A stretch of DNA of 6,126 nucleotides from Parachlamydiales bacterium (GTDB taxonomy: Bacteria; Chlamydiota; Chlamydiia; Chlamydiales; Rhabdochlamydiaceae). Location: positions 1-6,126 of the forward strand of contig JAGVJV010000077.1 of the NCBI GenBank assembly GCA_020050965.1, given 5' to 3'. The notes beneath the pieces were generated by a model that did no database searches, was not told the origin of the DNA, and worked only from the letters and a program-made list of their open reading frames with translations. Shown in pieces: positions 1 through 6,092 of the stretch. How positions within the stretch are numbered: the first letter of the stretch is position 1; each line of letters starts with the position of its first letter. Position numbers and translations under genes: made by a program.

Positions 1-9
1 ATGGAGTGC

Positions 10-49
10 GGCGACTTGTCGCCGCTTTGCTAGATGGTGACTTGTCACC
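10..49. repeat. Two tandem GGYGAC-TT-GTCRCC palindromes (left arm)
   Basis: GGCGACTTGTCGCC at 10-23 and GGTGACTTGTCACC at 36-49 are each perfectly self-complementary around a TT centre, and their starts are 26 bp apart. Their symmetry extends outward (GC...GC at 8-25; GAT...ATC at 33-52). They differ at one symmetric pair (C/G versus T/A), so both keep their own palindrome. They could be protein-binding half-sites or small hairpins nested in the larger inverted repeat. Confidence 0.75.
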
Positions 50-125
50 ATCAATCGGCGTCGCTGGGAATAGCAACAGAGATCTTAAAACGAAACTGTC
101 GCTTTCCTTAGCGACGCATTTTAAT

Positions 126-165
126 GGCGACAAGTCGCCATTTAGGAAAGCGGTGACAAGTCCCC
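126..165. repeat. Two tandem GGYGAC-AA-GTCNCC palindromes (right arm)
   Basis: GGCGACAAGTCGCC at 126-139 is a perfect palindrome around AA and extends to 123-142 (AAT...ATT). GGTGACAAGTCCCC at 152-165 is the same motif with one symmetry-breaking base (C where A would complete it). Starts are again 26 bp apart. This arm is the inverted copy of the pair at 10-49. Confidence 0.75.
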
Positions 166-263
166 GCACTCCATAAGTTCCCAGGCCCACTTTCGCCACT
201 TACGGTTAATAGGATGCGCACACGGGCACGAATAACCCAAACGCTTCGCGTGACCCCCCTTTT

Positions 264-3233
264 TTATGACACCCAAACAAATGAGCCACCTAGAACAGAC
301 CCTGAAAGATCTTGATCTTTTTGCGGGAATACACTCAACGTGACACCTATTCCAGGGAACAGCGCCTTTTGAAGTTGTTTGAGCTCGTCTTGATGATCAA
401 GCATAAACTTCGTTGTCTCAATGGTACGCTCTAAACGTTCCTCAATGATCGCACGCTTACGGACAATAATCGCACGCGTAAAGAGAAACATCTGGAAGAA
501 TTCAATGACTCTAGGATCATTCATGCAACCATTCAGAATCGCCGTATACGCAAAATCTTCAGCCTCTGTCGCAGCTCCGCGGTCAATCCGGTCTTTACAG
601 CTTTTATTCTCGCTATTCGCTTTCGTTTCAATCAACACTTTTTGATTCAAGTTACGGTAGAATAAGCGAATAAAGATGCGACGCTCTTCTAACGTCAATG
701 TCTCACGACCCCCAAACATGATTTTGTGCGTTTCATCAATCATGTTTTTACTCCACGCAATCAAGTCAAGGTGTTTGACGAGATCTTTCGCAATATAATT
801 GCCGGTTTCTTTAGTCGGACGTGTAAACATCTGATCAACTAATTCCTCTTTAAAGCTCTGCGCAGACGGCTGATAAACCGAATATCCCAACTCTTTTCCA
901 AAACAAGGGTGCTCCTGTAAGTCTTTGTGAACGTTTTGGATGAATGCATCACGAGCCTCTTTAGAAACAAACTCTCCTTGAAGGTTGATATTCTTGCCTT
1001 CCTTGTCTAATAAAAGATCGATATGGTCATTTATCCAGATCTTAAAATCGTTATTTTGTCTAAGAGAATCGGGCACATAATAACGAAATTCTTTAGACGT
1101 TCCCTGGAGGAGTTGCTCTTTTAATTTCTGACCAACCCCTGCAGCTGCCCTCTCACGGTTGGTAAAGGAAGGACCTTTTTGTTCATAAAACCATGAGTTT
1201 TGACTTTGAGTCACCACATACAAGGTCCCTTTGAATTGGTTTTCTGCACAGTCATGAAGAGCCTGGCAACGAACAGATTCATCCCCTGCAACAGCACTTT
1301 TAGGAATCGCATTTTGATTGTTAATATATAAGTGTCTATGCTTTCTCTTTGCACATTCACGTAAAAATCCTAAAAACTCAGGATTAATCTCTGCTTTCCC
1401 TGTCCCCTTTTCAATTGTCGGAGACCCCATGGCAATATCTTTCACGGCATGTGGAACCGGACAGGAGCGTGTGGTGATGAATTTCTCGAAGAACACATGG
1501 ATGGGATTAGATTGGCGATTGGGATCGAACGAAGCAAATCCTAAAAATCCATTCAAATGTCCCATCAAACTATTCAAAGCGAGGTGAAGAACAGGCGCTT
1601 TAGCGCGTTGAGAAGTCATCTTGATTAGGAGATAAATCGTATGCAGTTCGCGAATTAAATTGTAGCGTGGATCATCAGGCAAATGATTGTCTACAGATTG
1701 CTCTTTCAAAGCCTCAACCCCAAAATTCATGAACGCACGCATAATTTTAAGGCAGCACTCATTGAGATTAATCATTGTGTAGAATCTGTAGCAAATTGCA
1801 TCGATATGCTCAACATCTGGCATAGAACGGTGCTCTTTCGCCCAGGTCGCTGCCACACGCAAATGATCTAAAAACCGGTTATCATAGGCTTCTCGGACTT
1901 GTTGCAGATACTCTTGCGTAAAGCGATTTTCTTGTATATTAACCGGTTCTTGGCATAACTCCACAATAGGAAGAAGCTGTTTCAAAGCTTGAGGAGTGTC
2001 TTCGTCTTTAAGATACTCGATGAGTTGATGCACCTCTCTTATAGAGATATCGATAGTCAGCATATAGTCTAAAACAATTTTCTTAGTCTTGTGCAATAGT
2101 TCTTCGTAGCGCTCAATCTTCCATTTAATAAATCTCTCTTCAGTGGATTGAGCGACCAAACCTATTTTATCTGCAACTGTATCTGTAACAGCACCCACTA
2201 TCTTATGATAAGCTTGAACTAAATGAGTAATTTGGCGGTTTTCAGTCGCATTTTGACAGACTTCTTTCAAAGCTGAGACTTGAGCTTGTATCGCGTTTTT
2301 GATACCAGACCCGCTCTCTAAAGCAGCAGTTGAAGCTGTTTGACAAAGAGTAGTCCATGTGCTTGTGAAAAAATCTGCAGGACTTTGATCTTCTTGTGGC
2401 TCTCCCTCTTCATCGCTCGCTTCTAAGCTATCTCCGGAAAGTTTTTCCCACTCCTGTTCTTCTAAAGAGTCTAGATCATGATCTGATTCACTTAACGTCG
2501 TGTCTTCAATAGATTGTTTATCACTCGAACCCGTACTAGTTTCGTCATCAGAGGGAAAAAAATCGTCAGAATTTTTGATGCTTACCATCGGGCTTTCTTC
2601 TTTCCTTCTACTTTCTTCTTGCTCTTTTTTCCAAGCGAACAATTCATCGAGAAGATCCGCACTCGAGCTCATCTCTTTAGATTTTTCTTCTATCTGTCCT
2701 GGAGGTACCTCAAAATCAAGATTATCAAATAGACCATGGACAGACATGTGTAAGTCTTCTTCTTTTTCTTCCTCTTCCACAATCTCTTGTTGAGGTTCAC
2801 CAGCATCCTCAACAACTACCTTTTTTCCCCTATCTTCTCCCAAATCCGTCTTTTGCGTAGGCTCAAAACGCTTTTTCACACTAGTGAGTTGTTGTTGAAC
2901 TTGTTGCAATTCTTGTTGGTTCAATTCAGCACAACCCTTAAAACGCTCATAAATGAGTTGAACAGTCGCATAATCTTCCGGCTTATCAATCGTTTGGAAA
3001 TTGTGGGACTTGAATTTTTCAAATAAATAATGATTATTTGAGTAAGCGAAGCGATGCAAGACAGAATAAGCCAAGCGACTGATGAAAAGAGCCAAAGCGG
3101 AATAGCAAAAGACATTTAAAAACGCCATTAAACGATCCGAAAATAGCCTTCCTTCTCTGGCTTTAAAAGCGGGTGCAGGGTTCATATAAGCTTGATACTG
3201 CTCAGGCGAAAAATTTCCGATTAAAAGACTCAT
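264..3233 (-). CDS. Large hypothetical protein with a C-terminal CX5R phosphatase-like motif; candidate host-interaction protein
   Basis: This 989-residue protein is not one I can name. I start it at the ATG at 3233 because a strong Shine-Dalgarno (AAGGGGGG) lies 5 nt upstream; an in-frame ATG at 3278 would add 15 residues but lies upstream of the predicted transcript start. Visible parts, numbered from M-S-L-L: a hydrophobic, membrane-segment-like stretch at about 35-59 (interrupted by R53); a Gln-rich coiled coil at about 102-122; an acidic, Ser-rich, probably disordered stretch at about 123-282; an Ala-rich helical stretch at about 285-375; then a long region that looks folded and helical. 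C879-K-D-R-I-D-R885 fits the CX5R phosphatase loop, with the C-x-D-x-hydrophobic-D-R pattern known from Sac and myotubularin families. SopB/IpgD and SidF type effectors also use CX5R loops. Membrane segment, disorder and motif together suggest a secreted or envelope protein acting on host lipids, but that is inference. No Sec signal peptide cleavage site is evident. It stands alone, divergent from lon, with stop codon TAA. Confidence 0.88.
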   Translation of the reverse strand: MSLLIGNFSPEQYQAYMNPAPAFKAREGRLFSDRLMAFLNVFCYSALALFISRLAYSVLHRFAYSNNHYLFEKFKSHNFQTIDKPEDYATVQLIYERFKGCAELNQQELQQVQQQLTSVKKRFEPTQKTDLGEDRGKKVVVEDAGEPQQEIVEEEEKEEDLHMSVHGLFDNLDFEVPPGQIEEKSKEMSSSADLLDELFAWKKEQEESRRKEESPMVSIKNSDDFFPSDDETSTGSSDKQSIEDTTLSESDHDLDSLEEQEWEKLSGDSLEASDEEGEPQEDQSPADFFTSTWTTLCQTASTAALESGSGIKNAIQAQVSALKEVCQNATENRQITHLVQAYHKIVGAVTDTVADKIGLVAQSTEERFIKWKIERYEELLHKTKKIVLDYMLTIDISIREVHQLIEYLKDEDTPQALKQLLPIVELCQEPVNIQENRFTQEYLQQVREAYDNRFLDHLRVAATWAKEHRSMPDVEHIDAICYRFYTMINLNECCLKIMRAFMNFGVEALKEQSVDNHLPDDPRYNLIRELHTIYLLIKMTSQRAKAPVLHLALNSLMGHLNGFLGFASFDPNRQSNPIHVFFEKFITTRSCPVPHAVKDIAMGSPTIEKGTGKAEINPEFLGFLRECAKRKHRHLYINNQNAIPKSAVAGDESVRCQALHDCAENQFKGTLYVVTQSQNSWFYEQKGPSFTNRERAAAGVGQKLKEQLLQGTSKEFRYYVPDSLRQNNDFKIWINDHIDLLLDKEGKNINLQGEFVSKEARDAFIQNVHKDLQEHPCFGKELGYSVYQPSAQSFKEELVDQMFTRPTKETGNYIAKDLVKHLDLIAWSKNMIDETHKIMFGGRETLTLEERRIFIRLFYRNLNQKVLIETKANSENKSCKDRIDRGAATEAEDFAYTAILNGCMNDPRVIEFFQMFLFTRAIIVRKRAIIEERLERTIETTKFMLDHQDELKQLQKALFPGIGVTLSVFPQKDQDLSGSVLGGSFVWVS

Positions 3234-3238
3234 TCTTA

Positions 3239-3246
3239 CCCCCCTT
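3239..3246 (-). promoter_or_regulatory. Ribosome binding site of the 989-aa protein
   Basis: On the minus strand AAGGGGGG is followed by TAAGA and then the ATG at 3233. It supports this ATG over the in-frame ATG at 3278, which has only AT-rich sequence in front of it and no purine-rich site. Confidence 0.7.
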
Positions 3247-3251
3247 AACTT

Positions 3252-3267
3252 TATTAAATATTTAATA
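3252..3267. promoter_or_regulatory. Perfect 16-bp palindrome at the predicted transcript start; candidate operator
   Basis: TATTAAATATTTAATA is fully self-complementary. It lies just downstream of the predicted -10 box of the minus-strand gene and covers the expected start point (near 3262), a usual position for a repressor site. Because it contains only A and T, chance symmetry or simple promoter melting is a real alternative. Confidence 0.4.
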
Positions 3268-3268
3268 T

Positions 3269-3297
3269 ATCTTAACATAAAATAGTATTGTTTTCAA
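3269..3297 (-). promoter_or_regulatory. Predicted sigma70/sigma66-type promoter of the 989-aa gene
   Basis: On the minus strand TTGAAA (3297 to 3292; 5 of 6 against TTGACA) is followed after exactly 17 bp by TAAGAT (3274 to 3269; 4 of 6 against TATAAT). The surroundings are strongly AT-rich. The implied start near 3262 gives a leader of about 29 nt carrying the Shine-Dalgarno at 3239-3246. Confidence 0.5.
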
Positions 3298-3377
3298 GCC
3301 AATTTATTCTGTATCAAGATTTACGAAACTTTTTTTGATAGTGTGATGTTTACACAAAGCATTTACAGAGCCACAAG

Positions 3378-3411
3378 CTTAGAAATCCTTAGACAGTCTC
3401 TTAGAAATCCT
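3378..3411. repeat. 12-bp direct repeat upstream of the lon promoter; candidate activator site
   Basis: CTTAGAAATCCT occurs at 3378-3389 and again at 3400-3411, 22 bp apart start to start, about two helical turns. Relative to the predicted lon start near 3458 the centres lie at about -74 and -52, positions typical of activator binding. No third copy is visible in the window. Which regulator, if any, binds is unknown. Confidence 0.45.
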
Positions 3412-3422
3412 CTTATCTCTGA

Positions 3423-3451
3423 TTGAATAATTTCCCCTAAAAGGGTAGAAT
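3423..3451 (+). promoter_or_regulatory. Predicted sigma70/sigma66-type promoter of lon
   Basis: TTGAAT (3423-3428; 4 of 6) and TAGAAT (3446-3451; 5 of 6) are separated by exactly 17 bp. The predicted start near 3458 gives a leader of about 70 nt to the ATG at 3529. The spacer holds CCCT-AAA-AGGG, and AATAATT/AATTATT flank it, so the promoter is embedded in an inverted repeat at 3426-3455. I see no CIRCE-like element (the chlamydial HrcA heat-shock operator) and no good sigma32-type sequence. Confidence 0.55.
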
Positions 3452-3514
3452 TATTGGATTAGCCAAAAAAATAGGATGAATTTAATCGGAGTCTATTGCT
3501 AGTCAACGCTAACC

Positions 3515-3520
3515 AAGGAA
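3515..3520 (+). promoter_or_regulatory. Ribosome binding site deciding the lon start
   Basis: AAGGAA ends 8 nt before the ATG at 3529, a standard spacing. The competing TTG at 3496 has only GGAG at 3488-3491, 4 nt away, which is too close for good initiation. Confidence 0.6.
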
Positions 3521-3528
3521 ATGCACGA

Positions 3529-6033
3529 ATGCTAGATCCAGATCATGGCGACCCCTCTTTAGAAATGGAAATCGAGAATGCGGTCATCGATTCACTAGAA
3601 GATAGCCAACTATTACAGAAAAAAGAGGTGCAATCTCCGGATCAAATCTACATTTTTCCCCTTATCCGCCGTCCTTTTTTCCCTGGCATGGCCGCTCCCA
3701 TTGTCATTGAGCCCGGCCCTTTTTATGAAATATTAAAGATCGTTGCCAAATCGGACCATAAATGTGTCGGACTCGCTTTAACCCGCACTGAAACGACAGA
3801 TATCTATAAAGCCACACTCGCCGATTTACATGAAGTGGGGGTGCTAGCACGCGTTTTACGCATTATCCCCATGGAACAAGGCGGTGCTCAAGTTATTCTG
3901 AATATGGAAAAGCGCTTAAAGATTCATGAGCTTGTCTCGGATGCCAAAGCGCTAAAAGCGCATGTGACTTACCACGAAGATAATCCCATTTTGACTCTGG
4001 AACTCAAAGCGTATGCCATTAGCATCATTTCTACCATCAAAGAACTCCTCAAACTTAATCCTCTTTTTAAGGAAGAACTGCAAATTTTCTTAGGCCACTC
4101 CGATTTCACCGAACCGGGTAAATTGGCCGATTTCGCTGTTGCCCTCACAACGGCTTCTCGAGAGGAATTGCAAGATGTTTTAGAAACATTCGACATTGAA
4201 TTACGCATCGATAAAGCCCTTGCATTGCTCAAAAAAGAATTGGATATCAGCATTCTGCAGAACAACATTAATCAGAAAATTGAAGCCACTATCAATAAAA
4301 GCCAAAAAGACTTCTTTTTGCGCGAGCAGCTCAAAACGATTAAAAAAGAACTGGGAATTGAGCGCGATGATAAGTCACTCGATCGGGAAAAGTTTGAAGC
4401 GCGCCTAAAAGAGCGTGTTGTGCCTCCAGATGTGATGAAAGTGATTACAGACGAACTAGAAAAACTGAGCGTGCTGGAGATGCAATCGGCTGAATATGGC
4501 GTCTGTCGTGGCTACTTAGATTGGCTGACAACGACACCATGGGGCATTTTTAGTCAAGAGCATCATGACTTGGAAGAAGCAGAAAAAATCTTAGCACAAG
4601 ACCATTATGGATTAGAAGATATCAAGCAACGCATCCTCGAGTTCATTGGAGTCGGACGCCTTGCAGGAGGAGTCCGAGGCAGTATCATCTGTTTAGTGGG
4701 TCCTCCAGGTGTGGGTAAAACGAGTATCGGGAAAAGTATTGCGCGCGCGTTGAATCGCAAATTTTACCGCTTTTCTGTGGGTGGCATGCGGGATGAAGCC
4801 GAAATTAAAGGACATCGCCGGACGTATATTGGAGCGATGCCAGGTAAAATGATTCAAGCCCTCAAGTATTGCCAAACGATGAATCCTGTGATTATGCTGG
4901 ATGAAGTGGATAAAATGGGCAAGAGCTTTCAGGGCGATCCGGCCTCTGCTTTATTAGAGGTGCTAGATCCTGAACAAAATGCTGAATTCTTAGATCATTA
5001 CTTAGATGTCCGTTGCAATCTATCGAATGTCTTATTTATCGTCACTGCAAACGTCTTAGACACCATTCCAGAGCCTTTAAAGGACCGTATGGACATCATG
5101 CGTTTGTCCGGCTATATCATGCAGGAAAAGATTGAGATTGCTAAAAAGTACTTAATTCCACGCAATCGCAAAGAAATGGGCCTAAAAGCCACTGAGGTGG
5201 TCTTTACCAAAGAAGGGCTGCGTTCCATGATTAACGGCTATGCCCGTGAAGCGGGAGTACGCAATCTAGAAAACCTCATTAAAAAGATTTTACGCAAATT
5301 AGCCGTTAAGATTGTGCGTGCACAACAAACCGCGGAAAAAGCAAAAACCGAAAACAAAAAGGGAGTCAAAACAAAAAAACCGGCTCCTGCTCTTCCTCTT
5401 AAGCATTCGATTACTCCGCAAAGCTTAAAAGAGTATTTAGGCAAACCGGTCTTTACAAGCGATCGTTTCTATGTCCGTACACCGGTTGGGGTGTGCATGG
5501 GTTTAGCCTGGACAGCTTTAGGAGGCGCGACTTTATACATTGAGTCGATCAAGGTGGCCGCTGAAAAAACCGCGATGAAGCTGACGGGTCAAGCGGGCGA
5601 GGTGATGAAAGAATCGGCCGAAATTGCGTGGAGTTACCTCCACAGTGCCGTGCATATGTATGCGCCGGGCTATACCTTCTTTGAAAAAGCGCAAGTTCAC
5701 ATTCATATTCCAGAAGGAGCGACCCCCAAAGATGGTCCCTCTGCCGGGATTACCATGGTGACTTCTCTGCTTTCTTTATTAATTGATACGCCCGTTCTGG
5801 ACAATTTAGGCATGACAGGTGAACTCACGTTGACGGGACGTATTTTGCCTATCGGCGGAGTCAAAGAAAAAATGGTTGCCGCTCGTCGGTCGGGACTTAA
5901 GACATTGATTTTCCCGAAAGATAATTTACGCGATTACGAAGAATTACCGGAATATATCCGTAAGGGGCTGGTCATTCATTTTGTGGAGCACTACGATGAG
6001 GTGTTTCATATTGCCTTCCCTCCACGGCGCTGA
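3529..6033 (+). CDS. lon: Lon protease (ATP-dependent serine endopeptidase La)
   Basis: Lon unfolds damaged and regulatory proteins with ATP and degrades them in the cytoplasm, as a homohexamer. Domains, numbered from the ATG (834 aa): a short acidic leader 1-39; LON substrate-binding domain about 40-235, starting IYIFPLIRRPFFPG; coiled-coil helical part about 235-340; AAA+ module about 340-580 with Walker A GPPGVGKTS (K397), Walker B VIMLDEVDKMG (D458, E459), sensor-1 N508, arginine finger R520 and sensor-2 region YAREAGVRN (R573, R578); protease domain about 630-830 with catalytic S738 in PKDGPSAG and K779 in GGVKEK. All catalytic residues are present. It is longer than E. coli Lon (784 aa) and close to what I remember for Chlamydia (about 819). 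A Lys/Ala/Pro-rich linker at about 598-626 is a local insertion. The ATG is chosen on its AAGGAA site; an upstream TTG at 3496 would give 845 aa. Wording is closest to chlamydial Lon. It is monocistronic as far as can be seen. Confidence 0.97.
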   Translation: MLDPDHGDPSLEMEIENAVIDSLEDSQLLQKKEVQSPDQIYIFPLIRRPFFPGMAAPIVIEPGPFYEILKIVAKSDHKCVGLALTRTETTDIYKATLADLHEVGVLARVLRIIPMEQGGAQVILNMEKRLKIHELVSDAKALKAHVTYHEDNPILTLELKAYAISIISTIKELLKLNPLFKEELQIFLGHSDFTEPGKLADFAVALTTASREELQDVLETFDIELRIDKALALLKKELDISILQNNINQKIEATINKSQKDFFLREQLKTIKKELGIERDDKSLDREKFEARLKERVVPPDVMKVITDELEKLSVLEMQSAEYGVCRGYLDWLTTTPWGIFSQEHHDLEEAEKILAQDHYGLEDIKQRILEFIGVGRLAGGVRGSIICLVGPPGVGKTSIGKSIARALNRKFYRFSVGGMRDEAEIKGHRRTYIGAMPGKMIQALKYCQTMNPVIMLDEVDKMGKSFQGDPASALLEVLDPEQNAEFLDHYLDVRCNLSNVLFIVTANVLDTIPEPLKDRMDIMRLSGYIMQEKIEIAKKYLIPRNRKEMGLKATEVVFTKEGLRSMINGYAREAGVRNLENLIKKILRKLAVKIVRAQQTAEKAKTENKKGVKTKKPAPALPLKHSITPQSLKEYLGKPVFTSDRFYVRTPVGVCMGLAWTALGGATLYIESIKVAAEKTAMKLTGQAGEVMKESAEIAWSYLHSAVHMYAPGYTFFEKAQVHIHIPEGATPKDGPSAGITMVTSLLSLLIDTPVLDNLGMTGELTLTGRILPIGGVKEKMVAARRSGLKTLIFPKDNLRDYEELPEYIRKGLVIHFVEHYDEVFHIAFPPRR

Positions 6034-6044
6034 AGATTTATCAC

Positions 6045-6071
6045 CGCAGAGAACGCAGAGAGCGCAGAGGA
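6045..6071. repeat. Three tandem 9-bp CGCAGAGRR repeats
   Basis: CGCAGAGAA, CGCAGAGAG and CGCAGAGGA follow one another without gaps, 12 bp after the lon stop codon. The plus strand then stays purine-only up to 6091, with GAGAGG and AAAAAGAGAGGGGG. Similar CGCAGAG-type intergenic tandem repeats occur in many unrelated bacterial genomes, to my knowledge; their role is not established. They are too few here to call a satellite. Confidence 0.65.
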
Positions 6072-6092
6072 GAGAGGAAAAAGAGAGGGGGT

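Larger units (their letters stand above)
1..174. repeat. Long imperfect inverted repeat, MITE-like palindromic element
   Basis: The first 53 bases read on the opposite strand match bases 122-174 at 46 of 53 positions, ending in ATGGAGTGCGG on the left and CCGCACTCCAT on the right. Complementarity continues inward with one small gap (TTCC and AGCGACGC blocks at about 104-118 against 57-70) and again between 72-79 and 96-103 (7 of 8). The whole element could thus fold into one hairpin with arms of about 79 nt and a loop at about 80-95. No ORF of useful length lies inside. The left outer end coincides with base 1 of the window, so the element may continue leftward and a target-site duplication cannot be checked. 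It could be a non-autonomous mobile element (MITE-like), a REP/BIME-type repeat or a structured RNA. It is also the only strong fold downstream of the minus-strand gene, whose transcripts would run into it, but no U-tract marks it as an intrinsic terminator. Confidence 0.8.

Noticed and set aside
1..33. Short ORF beginning with ATG at base 1
   Set aside because: Only ten codons before TAG and lying wholly within the inverted repeat arm; no evidence of coding.
1..174. CRISPR array
   Set aside because: The repeats are inverted palindromes with only two copies per arm and no regular unique spacers.
241..251. Small hairpin ACGC-TTC-GCGT just after the minus-strand stop, as a terminator
   Set aside because: The stem is only 4 bp and is followed by TTTGGG in the reading direction, with no real U-tract.
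175..263. Possible promoter or small RNA between the repeat element and the large gene
   Set aside because: No spaced -35/-10 pair, stable hairpin or conserved RNA feature is recognisable.
421..3115. Several ORFs of 60-97 codons on either strand within the large minus-strand gene
   Set aside because: They overlap a well-supported 989-aa gene, have no convincing ribosome sites, and their translations look like antisense or out-of-frame shadows.
3341..3356. CRP-like TGTG...CACA dyad in the intergenic region
   Set aside because: The spacing between half-sites is wrong for CRP (7 instead of 8) and the extended half-sites do not match; it is not near enough to either promoter to argue function.
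3969..5444. ORFs of 60-99 codons overlapping lon in other frames
   Set aside because: Lon is intact with all motifs; these have Ser/Arg/Leu-rich shadow composition.
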